This document shows positions 33,322 through 41,955 of a stretch of 64,000 nucleotides of DNA, piece after piece. Position 1 is the first letter of the stretch, and each line of letters starts with the position of its first letter. Source of the stretch: Kroppenstedtia eburnea. Its GTDB lineage: Bacteria > Bacillota > Bacilli > Thermoactinomycetales > DSM-45169. The stretch is taken from NCBI RefSeq assembly GCF_013282215.1, contig NZ_CP048103.1, positions 992,001 to 1,056,000 on the forward strand. Direction: 5' to 3'. The position numbers and the translations under genes were made by a program. Below the pieces are notes generated by a model, which ran no database searches, was not told the origin of the DNA, and worked only from the letters and a program-made list of their open reading frames with translations.

Positions 33322-34110
33322 TCATGGAATCGAGATCACGGTGGGTACATAATCGATCAATATGGCTGAACGAACGGCGACTCCGCCATCGGTGCCCAAC
33401 CGGACTCCACTGACATAGTGGCTGACCATCCGGTCACAAACCCCGTAACTTTCCAGCGGGTGGTTCAGTTCAAACTCCTCCAGAATGTGGTCCGGTTTAA
33501 TTTCCTCTCTTTTTTTCCCCGCAGACTCAGGGGTGGCAATCAAGTTGGTCCCTCCCAGGACATTGGATCGTTCCACCAAGTGACAGAAAGTAAAGGGTTC
33601 CCCGTCCTGATGGACGTGGTCGGGGGAGGCCACGGATTCAGCGTGGGGGTCACTGACGAGCATTTTAACAAAATGAACCCCGACATGGATCGGCATCGTC
33701 AGAGTGCGCCGGTCCCAAAAAGTTTGTTCATAGTCGTACATGATGATTTTGGTAAGTAAGGGGTTTTGTTTGGTTGCTTCCGAGAGGGGTGAAAAAGCAC
33801 GGTATTCCTCATTGTACTCGGCGTTATAGGTGCCTTGGAAGTACTCACACAGCTGCTCCCCATCGGATGTTTGGTAGTTGGGCAACCAGTGAAACTCCTT
33901 TGTCCACGGAAGGATGATCCCTCTGGAGTAACGTCTGTAACGGTGAGCTTTTTTGTTGTATGGATCCAAGGGCAACTCCGCAAATTCCTGCAGCAACTGC
34001 CTGAATTGTTCCATCGAGCCGGGGTGCTCCAGCTCGGATGACAAGTCAAAACGAATGTAGCCCGTTTCTTCCAAGGCTGCAGCTTTTGATTTTCCTAGCA
34101 CGGTTTTCAT
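33322..34110 (-). CDS. 2OG-Fe(II) dioxygenase family protein (amino-acid hydroxylase type)
   Basis: 262 residues of the 2OG-Fe_Oxy_2 group, which includes Bacillus L-isoleucine 4-hydroxylase. HQD (His167, Asp169) in VHQDGEPFTFCHLVERSNVL and a distal His231 (MVSHYVSGVRLG) form the iron site; Arg247 in DGGVAVRSAIL is a candidate 2-oxoglutarate ligand. An RYSRG segment (59-63) matches the substrate loop of the family. It probably hydroxylates a free amino acid. GGAGG before the ATG at 34110. Flanked by MITE-like repeats on both sides and close to a PPTase gene. Confidence 0.75.
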   Translation of the reverse strand: MKTVLGKSKAAALEETGYIRFDLSSELEHPGSMEQFRQLLQEFAELPLDPYNKKAHRYRRYSRGIILPWTKEFHWLPNYQTSDGEQLCEYFQGTYNAEYNEEYRAFSPLSEATKQNPLLTKIIMYDYEQTFWDRRTLTMPIHVGVHFVKMLVSDPHAESVASPDHVHQDGEPFTFCHLVERSNVLGGTNLIATPESAGKKREEIKPDHILEEFELNHPLESYGVCDRMVSHYVSGVRLGTDGGVAVRSAILIDYVPTVISIP

Positions 34111-34308
34111 TCAGTATACCTCCAGGGAGTGATTGGGACAGATTTTTAGATGAAAGGAAAATCCGGTTCATTTTATTTGCGCATAAAGAGCGTGGTCTTC
34201 GTAAAGGAAATCAACTCTGTTGAGACCAATGTTTAGGAAAATAACAGGCTCCGTGAGGCAATATACCATTCTTTTCGACCTCCTGCAATTGATATAGTAA
34301 GTAGAGGA

Positions 34309-34446
34309 TTAGAAGCATTGTGATTTACTGCGTTTGAAGGCGGTCGGGATTGGGTTTCACATTCCATTCCGTTGTTCTTCCGAGCCAAAGTCATTCCATG
34401 TGAAACCCAACCCTCCCTGTGAACGGGTTTTTCACAACGCTTTTAG
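34309..34446. mobile_element. MITE-like repeat, family 2a, copy 2
   Basis: 138 bp with imperfect 15-bp ends (TTAGAAGCATTGTGA and the complement of CTAAAAGCGTTGTGA) and the same inner palindromic core as the element at 33075. It abuts the next element at 34445. The stretch 34111-34308 has no gene that I can see. Confidence 0.75.
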
Positions 34447-34611
34447 GGTGTGTCTGATAAATCTCTGGGCCGAGCCGGTCGGGATGGGGTTTCACATGAC
34501 CTTTTCGTTGTTCTGACGATCCAATATCACTCCATGTGAAACCCAACCCTCCCTCTGTTACTCCTATCACGTCTCGCATTCCACGGAAATTTGGATTACC
34601 AGACATACCCT
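34445..34611. mobile_element. MITE-like repeat, family 2b, copy 1
   Basis: Left end AGGGTGTGTCTGATAAATC (34445-34463), inner core GGTCGGGATGGGGTTTCACATG-like with its complement, and a degenerate right end GATTACCAGACATACCCT (to 34611). The ends match those of the element at 43054. Confidence 0.65.
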
Positions 34612-34707
34612 GATAGAAAAAATATACTTTTTCAGTGAATACCGAGCAACCCAGAAACGGAAGTGTGGTCTCCATGAGCTGTCGCCAAAAGGGTACAGGT
34701 GATGTCG

Positions 34708-35424
34708 ATGAGCCAACTTGAAACGTATTGGGTGACCGTCCCCGACTGGATCACCCCCGATCTTCTCGCCGGATCCCACTCATTTCTCGATCCGGAGGAA
34801 CAACAAACCTATGATCGGTACCGCGTCGATTTCAAAAAAATCGAGTTTCTTACAGGAAGAGTCCTGCTGAAAAAACTGTTGAGTTGCAAGTTGAAGCTTC
34901 CACCTGAAGAGATCCGCTTTGTCCGGAATGATTACGGCAAGCTTTTTCTGAAAACAGATCACGCACCGCAACTGTTTTTTAATCTCACCCATACCGATCG
35001 CCTGGTGGCCTGTGTTTTCTCCTCCCGGGACGGAGTCGGGATCGACATGGAACGGATCCGAAGAGCACCTTTTGAAGTGATGAACCAGGTTTTTCTGCAG
35101 TCTGAGATGGACTGGGTTCAATCCCAACCCAACCCGGAGATGAAAGAGCGGGCCTTTTTTCTCCTTTGGACACGCAAGGAAGCCGTGATGAAAGCGGTCG
35201 GTCTCGGTTTTTCACTGCCGCCGAAAACCTTTACAGTGCCGAGGATTTGGGGGGAGGTTACTGACCACCGGTACAAGTATTTTACATCCCGGTTGTCTCT
35301 GCCTGAGTCTGACGCTCTCTGTTCCGTGGTCCTTGCCCATCCCAAGCCCGCAGAGTCACATGGGGTGAGTTGCTCTTTTCAGCGATTGACTGTTGAACAA
35401 CTGTACGGGTTGGGGCGTGGATGA
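34708..35424 (+). CDS. Sfp-type 4'-phosphopantetheinyl transferase
   Basis: 238 residues, the Sfp size class. GIDME (111-115) in SSRDGVGIDMERIRR and WTRKEAVMKAVG (154-165) are the Mg/CoA-binding motifs, with Asp113, Glu115 and Glu158 as metal ligands. FNLTHTDRLVACVF (91-104) is the upstream conserved strand. It transfers phosphopantetheine from CoA onto carrier proteins of NRPS/PKS or fatty-acid synthase. No NRPS gene lies in this window. The start is uncertain among GTG 34699, ATG 34702 and ATG 34708; AGGTGA 5 bp upstream favours 34708. Confidence 0.88.
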   Translation: MSQLETYWVTVPDWITPDLLAGSHSFLDPEEQQTYDRYRVDFKKIEFLTGRVLLKKLLSCKLKLPPEEIRFVRNDYGKLFLKTDHAPQLFFNLTHTDRLVACVFSSRDGVGIDMERIRRAPFEVMNQVFLQSEMDWVQSQPNPEMKERAFFLLWTRKEAVMKAVGLGFSLPPKTFTVPRIWGEVTDHRYKYFTSRLSLPESDALCSVVLAHPKPAESHGVSCSFQRLTVEQLYGLGRG

Positions 35425-35490
35425 TCCGGCCCGTCTCTTATTTTGAACGGGGGACTTTCGAAAGCTCCCGGGGATGGGCGGGGAGCGGAT

Positions 35491-35519
35491 TTGGCAAAAG
35501 CTTCACGAGGATGTATACT
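35491..35519 (+). promoter_or_regulatory. promoter of the ABC-F gene
   Basis: TTGGCA (35491-35496), 17-bp spacer, TATACT (35514-35519). It leaves a leader of roughly 320 bases before the ATG at 35844. Confidence 0.6.
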
Positions 35520-35692
35520 GGAGATATTCCAAGAACCGGAGGTATCCAAAAGACCGCGATGCGTTTCGACCGTTAAGACCGTAACCAATCGGATACGGCG
35601 TCTTCCTCTGCCCTGGGGCGGAGCGGTCGGGATCAGTGTGTCCTTTTTCGGGGACTCCGGTTCACATCGGTGGTCGGATCATGGAGCCAAGC

Positions 35693-35739
35693 GGTTTTCC
35701 CTGTGGGAAACCGGTGAGGTTTCCTTTGTCCCTGTTTTT
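35693..35739 (+). promoter_or_regulatory. attenuator-like leader with two exclusive hairpins
   Basis: GGTTTTCCC (35693-35701) pairs with GGGAAACC (35705-35712), while the same GGAAACC (35706-35712) can pair with GGTTTCC (35718-35724), followed by TTTGTCCCTGTTTTT. The second looks like a terminator and the first like its anti-terminator. Long leaders of this kind control many antibiotic-resistance ABC-F genes. The rest of 35425-35843 shows no convincing gene; a five-codon frame MRFDR lies at 35559. Confidence 0.45.
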
Positions 35740-35843
35740 AAAATCTATTCACCAAACCAAGACCCTCTGCAATCCGGGGCGGAACCGGGACGGCGCCTGT
35801 GCTGTTCTTGGTCACAGCAAACACGGAAAGCGGAGGTTTTTTT

Positions 35844-37664
35844 ATGTGGGTGTTGAAAGCGGAAGGCTTGTTGAAAGAGTGGGATGGAAAAAGGATATTT
35901 GAAAAGGTGGATCTCGCGGTCCGGGAAGGGGAGCGGGTGGCTCTCATCGGTGCCAACGGTGTCGGTAAAACGACACTGCTGAATTGTCTGATCGGCAGAA
36001 CCACTCCCGATCGGGGGAGAATCCACCGCCAAGTGCCGGTCTCCCGGTGGGGGATGGTGGAGCAGCAACCCCCGGTTCCGGAGGAAATGACGTTGCAGGA
36101 CTGGATCCTCTCCGCCGATCCGGAGCGTTTCGGCCTGAGGCGGGAGTTGGCCCGGCTGGAGAGGGAGTTGACTGCCGGTTGCGGATTGGACTCCCTTCTC
36201 CGACGTTACAGCGAAGTGCAGGGGGAATACCAGTCCCTGGGCGGGTATGAGTGGGAGCTGGCGGCGGAGGGGGTGCTGAGTCGCCTCGGCTTCACCCCGG
36301 ATCTGCAACAGCTTCCCTACCGTCAGCTGAGCGGGGGACAGAAGACCCGGGCCCGGCTGGCACGGGTGATGGCGGGGCAACCCTCCTTCCTCCTGCTGGA
36401 TGAACCGACCAACCATCTGGACGGGGAAACCCAGGACTGGCTGACGGAGTGGTTGGTCGGATTTCGGGGGGCTTGCCTGATTGTCTCCCATGATCGGGCC
36501 TGGATTGATCAGGTGGCCCATACCACAGTGGAACTGACAGCGGAAGGAACCCGGTCCGTCAAAGGGGGCTACTCGGACTTCATTCGGGAACGGGAGCGGG
36601 AACAGAGGGAGCAGGAAGCACTTTATCGGAAGCAACAGCAGGAAAAGAAGCGGTTGGAGGAGGCGATCCGCCGCTACAGCGACTGGTTCCGGCAAGCCCA
36701 CGCCGCCGCCGGGGAGCGAAACCCCTTTTACAAGAAGAAGGCCAACAAGCATCAAACCCGGCTGAAGGCCAAGGAGCAGGCATTGAAGCGTCTGGAGGAA
36801 CAACAGGTGGAGCGGCCCCGGGAGGCCCCCCGGATCCAGGCGGACCTCGGCGGTGACGCATTGGCGGCCCGCCGGTTGGTGAGGCTGGAGGGGGTCGGTT
36901 TTTCCTACGGGAAGCATCGGGTGTTTCAAGAGGTGGATCTGACCCTTTCCAGAGGGGAGCGGCTGGCGGTGATCGGTCCCAACGGCAGCGGGAAGAGCAC
37001 TCTGTTGAAACTGATCACCGGTGAGCTGGCGCCCACAGAGGGGCAGGTGAACCGGCATCCGGCCCTCCGCATCGGCTATTTCGCCCAGGAGTTGGACGGC
37101 CTGGAGCCGGAGCGGACGGTTCTGGACAGCCTCCTCTCTCTTCCCGGCATGACCTCGGGGGAGGCGCGGAAGGTGCTGGCCTCCTTCCTGTTCCGGCGGG
37201 AGGATGTGCACAAACGGATCGGCGACCTCAGTATGGGGGAGCGGTGCCGGGTCGCCTTTGTCCATCTCTATTTCTCCGAGGCCAATCTCTTGGTGCTGGA
37301 TGAACCGACCAACCACCTGGATATCCCCACCCGGGAGCGGATCGAGGAAGCTCTCAACCATTATCCCGGCACACTGGTGTTGGTCTCCCATGACCGGTAT
37401 TCTCTGGACCGGGTCTCCAACCGGGTGGCGGTCTTGAAAAGGGGTACCGTGGAGGTGTGGCCGGGGGGATCCCGGGCATACCGGGAACATCTCCGGGATC
37501 GGGCGGAACGCCCGACCGACCCGGAGACGGATCACAAGATCCGCACTCTGGAACTGGAGCTGACCCGGCTGATGGCTGCAGAGGAGCCGGAGACAGATCA
37601 GGAGCGGAAGGAGCTGCATCGGCAGATCCGGGAGGTGAAAGAGGCACTGGATGCCCTTCGCTGA
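35844..37664 (+). CDS. ABC-F family ATP-binding protein (ribosome protection type)
   Basis: 606 residues: two ABC domains in one chain and no membrane part. First Walker A GANGVGKTT (36-44), signature LSGGQKTRARLARV, Walker B LLLDEPTNHLD; second Walker A GPNGSGKST (about 378-386), signature LSMGERCRVAFVHL, Walker B LVLDEPTNHLD. A long charged linker (about 240-330, ERERQREQEALYRKQQQEKK-type) forms the P-site tRNA-interaction motif arm, and a C-terminal helical tail (about 555-606) follows. It acts on the ribosome, either in translation or in removing antibiotics. ATG 35844 has CGGAGG at 35831-35836. The regulated leader suggests a resistance role, by inference. Confidence 0.88.
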   Translation: MWVLKAEGLLKEWDGKRIFEKVDLAVREGERVALIGANGVGKTTLLNCLIGRTTPDRGRIHRQVPVSRWGMVEQQPPVPEEMTLQDWILSADPERFGLRRELARLERELTAGCGLDSLLRRYSEVQGEYQSLGGYEWELAAEGVLSRLGFTPDLQQLPYRQLSGGQKTRARLARVMAGQPSFLLLDEPTNHLDGETQDWLTEWLVGFRGACLIVSHDRAWIDQVAHTTVELTAEGTRSVKGGYSDFIREREREQREQEALYRKQQQEKKRLEEAIRRYSDWFRQAHAAAGERNPFYKKKANKHQTRLKAKEQALKRLEEQQVERPREAPRIQADLGGDALAARRLVRLEGVGFSYGKHRVFQEVDLTLSRGERLAVIGPNGSGKSTLLKLITGELAPTEGQVNRHPALRIGYFAQELDGLEPERTVLDSLLSLPGMTSGEARKVLASFLFRREDVHKRIGDLSMGERCRVAFVHLYFSEANLLVLDEPTNHLDIPTRERIEEALNHYPGTLVLVSHDRYSLDRVSNRVAVLKRGTVEVWPGGSRAYREHLRDRAERPTDPETDHKIRTLELELTRLMAAEEPETDQERKELHRQIREVKEALDALR

Positions 37665-37676
37665 GGAGAGAGAACA

Positions 37677-37713
37677 AAACCCAGCTTCCCGACGGGGGGA
37701 GCTGGGTTTGTTT
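37677..37713. terminator. intrinsic terminator, convergent
   Basis: AAACCCAGCT (37677-37686) with AGCTGGGTTT (37700-37709), then GTTT. It separates the ABC-F gene from the iron-uptake operon on the other strand. Confidence 0.8.
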
Positions 37714-38515
37714 AACCCTTTTGAAAAATGCACCGTCCCTTGCCGTAGGGGATGCAGTGGGGTGTGCCGAACAAGGGGTCTGTGGTCACTTGGCAGTCCA
37801 TGTTGAATACATCTTTCACCAATTGGCAACTGACGATATCTTCGGGACTGCCCTGGGCATAAACGGTCTGATTCTTCAGGGCGACGATGTGATGGGCGTA
37901 ACGGCAGGTGAGGTTAAGGTCATGCAAGACCATCACGATGGTCCGTTTTTCGGTTTCATTCAGTTCGAAGAGAAGATCCAGAATTTCAATCTGATAGGAC
38001 AGATCCAGGTAGGTGGTCGGTTCATCGAGCAGAATGGTATCGGTTTCCTGGGCGAGAGTCATGGCGATCCAGGCCCGTTGCCGCTGTCCGCCGGACAGGG
38101 AATCGACGGTTCTCTCCTGCAGCTCTGTCATCCGGGTCACTTCCAGCGCCCGCCGGACGGCTGCCTCGTCTTGTTGGGACCATTGTTTCAGCCAGCTCTG
38201 GTACGGGTAACGTCCCTGTTTCACCAGTTGCAGAACGGTTAATCCTTCCGGCGCTTCCGGGCCCTGGGGCAGAATCGCCAGTTTTTTTGCCACTTCTTTG
38301 GTGGGAAGTTTTGCGATGGCTTCCCCTTCCAAAACCACGGTGCCCTCCCGGGGTTTCAACAGCCGGGCCAATGACTTCAACAGGGTCGATTTTCCGCAAC
38401 CGTTACTTCCGATGAATACGGTGATTTTCCCTTTGGGGATCGACAAGTTCAACTCTTCGATCACGATTTTGTCCCCATAAGCCAGTGTCAACGAATCGGT
38501 GTTCAACGCATGCAT
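37712..38515 (-). CDS. iron-siderophore ABC transporter ATPase (YusV/FhuC-like)
   Basis: About 267 residues. Walker [10 protein letters not shown], signature [17 protein letters not shown], Walker [21 protein letters not shown], all of the FecE/FhuC subfamily. Cytoplasmic ATPase that powers the two permeases encoded directly upstream in the same operon (15 bp gap). ATG 38515 has GAGGTGAGG just upstream; GTG 38524 is the alternative. Part of the Fur-controlled unit transcribed from about 40640 leftward. Confidence 0.92.
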   Translation of the reverse strand: MHALNTDSLTLAYGDKIVIEELNLSIPKGKITVFIGSNGCGKSTLLKSLARLLKPREGTVVLEGEAIAKLPTKEVAKKLAILPQGPEAPEGLTVLQLVKQGRYPYQSWLKQWSQQDEAAVRRALEVTRMTELQERTVDSLSGGQRQRAWIAMTLAQETDTILLDEPTTYLDLSYQIEILDLLFELNETEKRTIVMVLHDLNLTCRYAHHIVALKNQTVYAQGSPEDIVSCQLVKDVFNMDCQVTTDPLFGTPHCIPYGKGRCIFQKG

Positions 38516-38530
38516 CCGCCTCACCTCTCT

Positions 38531-39586
38531 TTATGAGTTTCTGCTCTTATACAGCAGATATATAAAATAAGGGGCGCCGATGGTCGCCGTGAACACCCCC
38601 GCCGGAACCTCCAGGGGCAAAAACAGGGTTCTCCCTGCCAGGTCGGCCAGCATGACGAGCAGACCGCCGATCAGTGCCGAAACGGGAAGCAATGCACCGA
38701 AGCCGGAACCGACCAGCCGCCGGGCCATATGGGGGGCCATCAAGCCCACAAAACCGATCATTCCGGAAAAAGAGACGGCACTTGCGATCAAGGCCGCACT
38801 TAACAGCAACAGAGCGAAACGGTTCCATTCCACCGGACTCCCGACACCGACAGCGATCTCATCCCCGAACTCCTGAATATTGATGTTTCGCATCAGGAGA
38901 ATCGAGAGGAGCATCAGAATCAACGTGACAGGCCACAGGATCTGCACCTGTTTCCAATCCGCCGCATAGATACTTCCCGTAATCCAGACATTGGCTTGTG
39001 CCGCCTGGTAGATGGGGCCTTTGATCATAAACAGAGTGGTGAGGGATTGGGCCAACATCGACATCCCGATCCCGATTAAAATGAGCCGAAAGGAAGAAGC
39101 GCCGTTCTTCCAGGAAAGAAAATAGACGGTGAAGGCGGTGATCATGGCGCCGACAAAGGCGGCAGCCGGCATCCAATTCAGGCTGACGGTCAGGGAATGG
39201 TTACTGTCGGAAAACAGGGTTAAAAAGAGAACCACCGCCACTGAGGCGCCACCGGTGATTCCGATCACATCCGGCGAAGCCAGGGGATTTCTGACCAAAT
39301 TTTGCAGGATGGCGCCGGCCACCGCTAGGGAGATGCCCACCAGGAGCGCGATCACGATCCGCGGCAGTCGAAAGGATTGGATGATCAGTTGATTCATCGG
39401 ATCACCGAAACCCAGAATCGTTTTCAGAGTGTCCACAGGGCCGATGATCACTTCACCGGCACCGGCGCTGAAGACAAAACCGGTGACGGTGATCAAGAGC
39501 AGGATCAGGACAATGAGAGCGGCCTTGGTATCGACCAAAAAGGAGATCCGGCCTTTTCCCAACCGCAGCGGGAGATACTTTTTCAT
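38531..39586 (-). CDS. iron-siderophore ABC permease 2 (YfhA/FecD-like)
   Basis: 351 residues, 9-10 membrane helices, FecCD family: PRIVIALLVGISLAVAGAIL, LVRNPLASPDVIGITGGAS, then GEEIAVGVG-like coupling segment and SFSGMIGFVGLMAPHMARRL, PLEVPAGVFTATIGAPYFIY at the end. Pairs with the permease encoded upstream to form the heterodimeric pore. ATG 39586 overlaps the upstream stop by ATGA, so the two are translationally coupled. Confidence 0.92.
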   Translation of the reverse strand: MKKYLPLRLGKGRISFLVDTKAALIVLILLLITVTGFVFSAGAGEVIIGPVDTLKTILGFGDPMNQLIIQSFRLPRIVIALLVGISLAVAGAILQNLVRNPLASPDVIGITGGASVAVVLFLTLFSDSNHSLTVSLNWMPAAAFVGAMITAFTVYFLSWKNGASSFRLILIGIGMSMLAQSLTTLFMIKGPIYQAAQANVWITGSIYAADWKQVQILWPVTLILMLLSILLMRNINIQEFGDEIAVGVGSPVEWNRFALLLLSAALIASAVSFSGMIGFVGLMAPHMARRLVGSGFGALLPVSALIGGLLVMLADLAGRTLFLPLEVPAGVFTATIGAPYFIYLLYKSRNS

Positions 39587-40584
39587 CGTGTCTGGAACCC
39601 CCTTCTCGCGATGTAGATAAAGAAAGGGGTCCCGATGATCGCTGTCATCACACCCACCGGCACTTCCTCCGGCATCACGACATAGCGGGCGGCGATATCC
39701 GCCGCCACCAGCAGAATGCCTCCCAAAACAGCGCAATAGGGCAAGATCCAACGGTAGTCATTCCCTGCCACAAATCGGGCCACGTGGGGGATCACGATGC
39801 CGATGAAACCGATCGGACCGGCGACGGCCACCGCTCCGCCGGCCAGTAAAATCACTGCGAGGCCGGCAAAGAGTTTCACCAGGCCGGTCTTTAAACCCAG
39901 GCTTCTGGCCACCTCTTCACCCATGGTCAGAATATTGATCTTGGGGGCCAATACGGCGCAGATGATCCCTGCCATCGCGATATAGGGGAGAACCGCCGTC
40001 AAGGAAGATAGTTTACGCCCTTGAACGGAACCCGCCAACCAGAACAACACTTGGTCCAATGCGGCTTCATTCGTCACCAACAATCCCTGTGTCAAGGAGG
40101 AGAACAGAGCGGCCACAGCTGCGCCGGCCAGTGTCAATTTGATGGGGGTGAGTCCGTCCCTTCCCAAAGAGCCGATAAAATAGACGATAAAAGCAGCCAC
40201 CCCCGCGCCGGCAAAAGCGATCCAGGTAAACCCTTGGATGCTGGACACGGAGAAAAAAGAGAAGGAAACGACAATGAAAAAGCCGGCACCGGCTTGAATG
40301 CCGAATATGCTGGGGGAAGCCAGCGGATTTTTCGTCAGCGCCTGCATCAGCGCCCCGGCCACTGCCAGGGAGGCACCCACAACGGCGGCGATCAGGGAGC
40401 GGGGCAGGCGAACATGCTGGATCACGATATGTTCATTGGAACCGTTGTAATCGGTGAAAGCTTCCCAGGCTGTATGCCAGCCGGTGTCCGTATATCCGTA
40501 GACCATGCTGGATGCCATGCAAAGTAACAGAAGCACGACCGATAAGCTGAAGAGAAGCAGTTTCATTCGATTTGTCAAAACCAA
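39583..40584 (-). CDS. iron-siderophore ABC permease 1 (YfiZ/FecC-like)
   Basis: About 333 residues with 9-10 membrane helices of the FecCD family: RLPRSLIAAVVGASLAVAGA, ALTKNPLASPSIFGIQAG, VAGPIGFIGIVIPHVARFV and a C-terminal PVGVMTAIIGTPFFIYIARR. First gene of the iron-uptake operon. I prefer TTG 40584, which has GGGAGAG 8 bp upstream, over a TTG at 40650 inside the promoter region; the true start is not certain. A Fur box lies at 40660-40674. Confidence 0.9.
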   Translation of the reverse strand: MVLTNRMKLLLFSLSVVLLLLCMASSMVYGYTDTGWHTAWEAFTDYNGSNEHIVIQHVRLPRSLIAAVVGASLAVAGALMQALTKNPLASPSIFGIQAGAGFFIVVSFSFFSVSSIQGFTWIAFAGAGVAAFIVYFIGSLGRDGLTPIKLTLAGAAVAALFSSLTQGLLVTNEAALDQVLFWLAGSVQGRKLSSLTAVLPYIAMAGIICAVLAPKINILTMGEEVARSLGLKTGLVKLFAGLAVILLAGGAVAVAGPIGFIGIVIPHVARFVAGNDYRWILPYCAVLGGILLVAADIAARYVVMPEEVPVGVMTAIIGTPFFIYIARRGFQTR

Positions 40585-40636
40585 GGGCGAGTCTCTCCCA
40601 ACCTGTTGACCTCTGTCTGAAAGCGTCTTTTCCCCG

Positions 40637-40674
40637 ATTGTAGCAAACAACTGTGATCTTGAAAATCATTTTCA
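40637..40674 (-). promoter_or_regulatory. promoter of the permease operon with Fur box
   Basis: TGAAAATCATTTTCA (40660-40674) is a perfect 7-1-7 inverted repeat of Fur type. On the minus strand TACAAT (40642-40637) is a good -10, so the box covers the -35 region. Iron-replete repression is expected. Confidence 0.75.
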
Positions 40675-40703
40675 CGTGTTTGGCAACTTTCTTCATTGGC
40701 GCC

Positions 40704-40753
40704 TTGACAGATGGAAGATCCCCGGATAGCATTATCGATGATAATCATTATCA
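40704..40753 (+). promoter_or_regulatory. promoter of the binding-protein gene with Fur box
   Basis: TTGACA (40704-40709), 17-bp spacer, TAGCAT (40727-40732), then TGATAATCATTATCA (40739-40753), a perfect 7-1-7 Fur box over the transcription start. Confidence 0.85.
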
Positions 40754-40771
40754 AAAGGAGCGGGTTCCGAC

Positions 40772-41746
40772 ATGCATTTCAAGAAGATCCTCGCCGTCAC
40801 AGCGGCTGTTTTTTTATTGTTGACAACGGCCTGTGGCCAGACCGATGATGCCGCCCAGGGGGAAAATAAAGGGGATGGCAAAGCTTACTCAGTTCAACAT
40901 GCCATGGGAAAAACCGAGATACCCGGAAAACCGGAACGGGTGATCGTCCTGACCAATGAAGGGATCGAAGCCCTGCTGGCGGTGGGGGTCAAACCGGTCG
41001 GTGCCGTCAAGGCGTTTACAGGGGATCCTTGGTACGATCATCTGAAGGATCAGTTAAAAGGCGTGGAAGTGGTGGGAACGGAACAGGAAGTGAATGTGGA
41101 GAAGATCGCCGCCCTGAAACCGGATTTGATTATCGGCAATAAGATCCGGCAAGAAGCCATCTATGACAAGCTTAACAAGATTGCCCCCACGGTCTTTGCC
41201 GAAACCTTGCGGGGGGATTGGAAAGAGAATCTGCAGCTGTATGCTCAAGCCGTCGATCGGGAGAAGGAAGGCCAAAAAGTGTTGCAGAAATTTGATCAAC
41301 GGGTGAATGATCTGAAAGCCAAACTGGGGGACCGGGTGGATCAGGAAGTGTCCGTGGTTCGTTTTATGCCAGGGATCACACGGATCTACTACACCGATTC
41401 CTTCTCCGGTGTCATTTTTGACCAATTGGGATTCAAACGCCCCGCCAATCAGGAGAAGCTGTTCAAAGGGGACGGCAAATTGGGAAAACTGGCAGTGGAA
41501 GTGGATAAAGAATTGATTCCCGAGATGGATGGGGACATTCTCTTCTATTTCACCTATGCTCCCGAGGGGGACAACGAAGTCAAACAACTGGAGAAAGAAT
41601 GGACCCATGATCCGATGTGGAAAAACCTGAGCGCTGTCAAAAAAGGGAATGTCCATCGGGTGGATGATGTCATCTGGAATACCGCCGGCGGAGTGCTCGC
41701 GGCCCATGAGATGCTGGATCAATTGGAAAAGATCATGGTGAAGTGA
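40772..41746 (+). CDS. iron-siderophore binding lipoprotein (YfiY-like)
   Basis: 324 residues. Lipoprotein signal: charged start, hydrophobic core, lipobox LTTAC with Cys21. The mature part is a FepB/FhuD-type class III binding protein: PERVIVLTNEGIEALLAVGV, KIAALKPDLIIGNKIRQEAI and a long central helix. It captures a ferric siderophore outside the membrane and hands it to the divergently encoded permeases and ATPase. The gene set and order resemble B. subtilis YfiY, YfiZ-YfhA and YusV (schizokinen/arthrobactin uptake); the actual ligand is not known. AAAGGAG upstream of the ATG. Confidence 0.92.
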   Translation: MHFKKILAVTAAVFLLLTTACGQTDDAAQGENKGDGKAYSVQHAMGKTEIPGKPERVIVLTNEGIEALLAVGVKPVGAVKAFTGDPWYDHLKDQLKGVEVVGTEQEVNVEKIAALKPDLIIGNKIRQEAIYDKLNKIAPTVFAETLRGDWKENLQLYAQAVDREKEGQKVLQKFDQRVNDLKAKLGDRVDQEVSVVRFMPGITRIYYTDSFSGVIFDQLGFKRPANQEKLFKGDGKLGKLAVEVDKELIPEMDGDILFYFTYAPEGDNEVKQLEKEWTHDPMWKNLSAVKKGNVHRVDDVIWNTAGGVLAAHEMLDQLEKIMVK

Positions 41747-41759
41747 AGGAGCAAGCAGG

Positions 41760-41796
41760 CGGCTGTCTCCCCGTTCATGGGTGACAGCCGTCTTTT
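41760..41796 (+). terminator. intrinsic terminator
   Basis: CGGCTGTC (41760-41767) with GACAGCCG (41783-41790), then TCTTTT. Confidence 0.8.
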
Positions 41797-41955
41797 GGTT
41801 GCATCCGGTGATTCCGGCAGAGTGGGGTGGACCCGTGATAAAATACGGGTGTGTGGAGTCCGGAAATCTTGATTTGCCGAGGACAGATGAGATTCCCCTT
41901 TCCTCGGCAATCCAGCCCTTTGGAGCAAAACAGGAATCAAAAGGAGGAGTCACGA

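Noticed and set aside
35443-35856. 137-codon open frame before the ABC-F gene
   Set aside because: Composition unlike a protein, no ribosome binding site, overlaps the attenuator hairpins; read as leader instead.
35745-37829. Very long open frame opposite the ABC-F gene
   Set aside because: Pro/Leu/Gln-rich antisense shadow caused by high GC; the opposite strand encodes a clear two-domain ABC-F protein.
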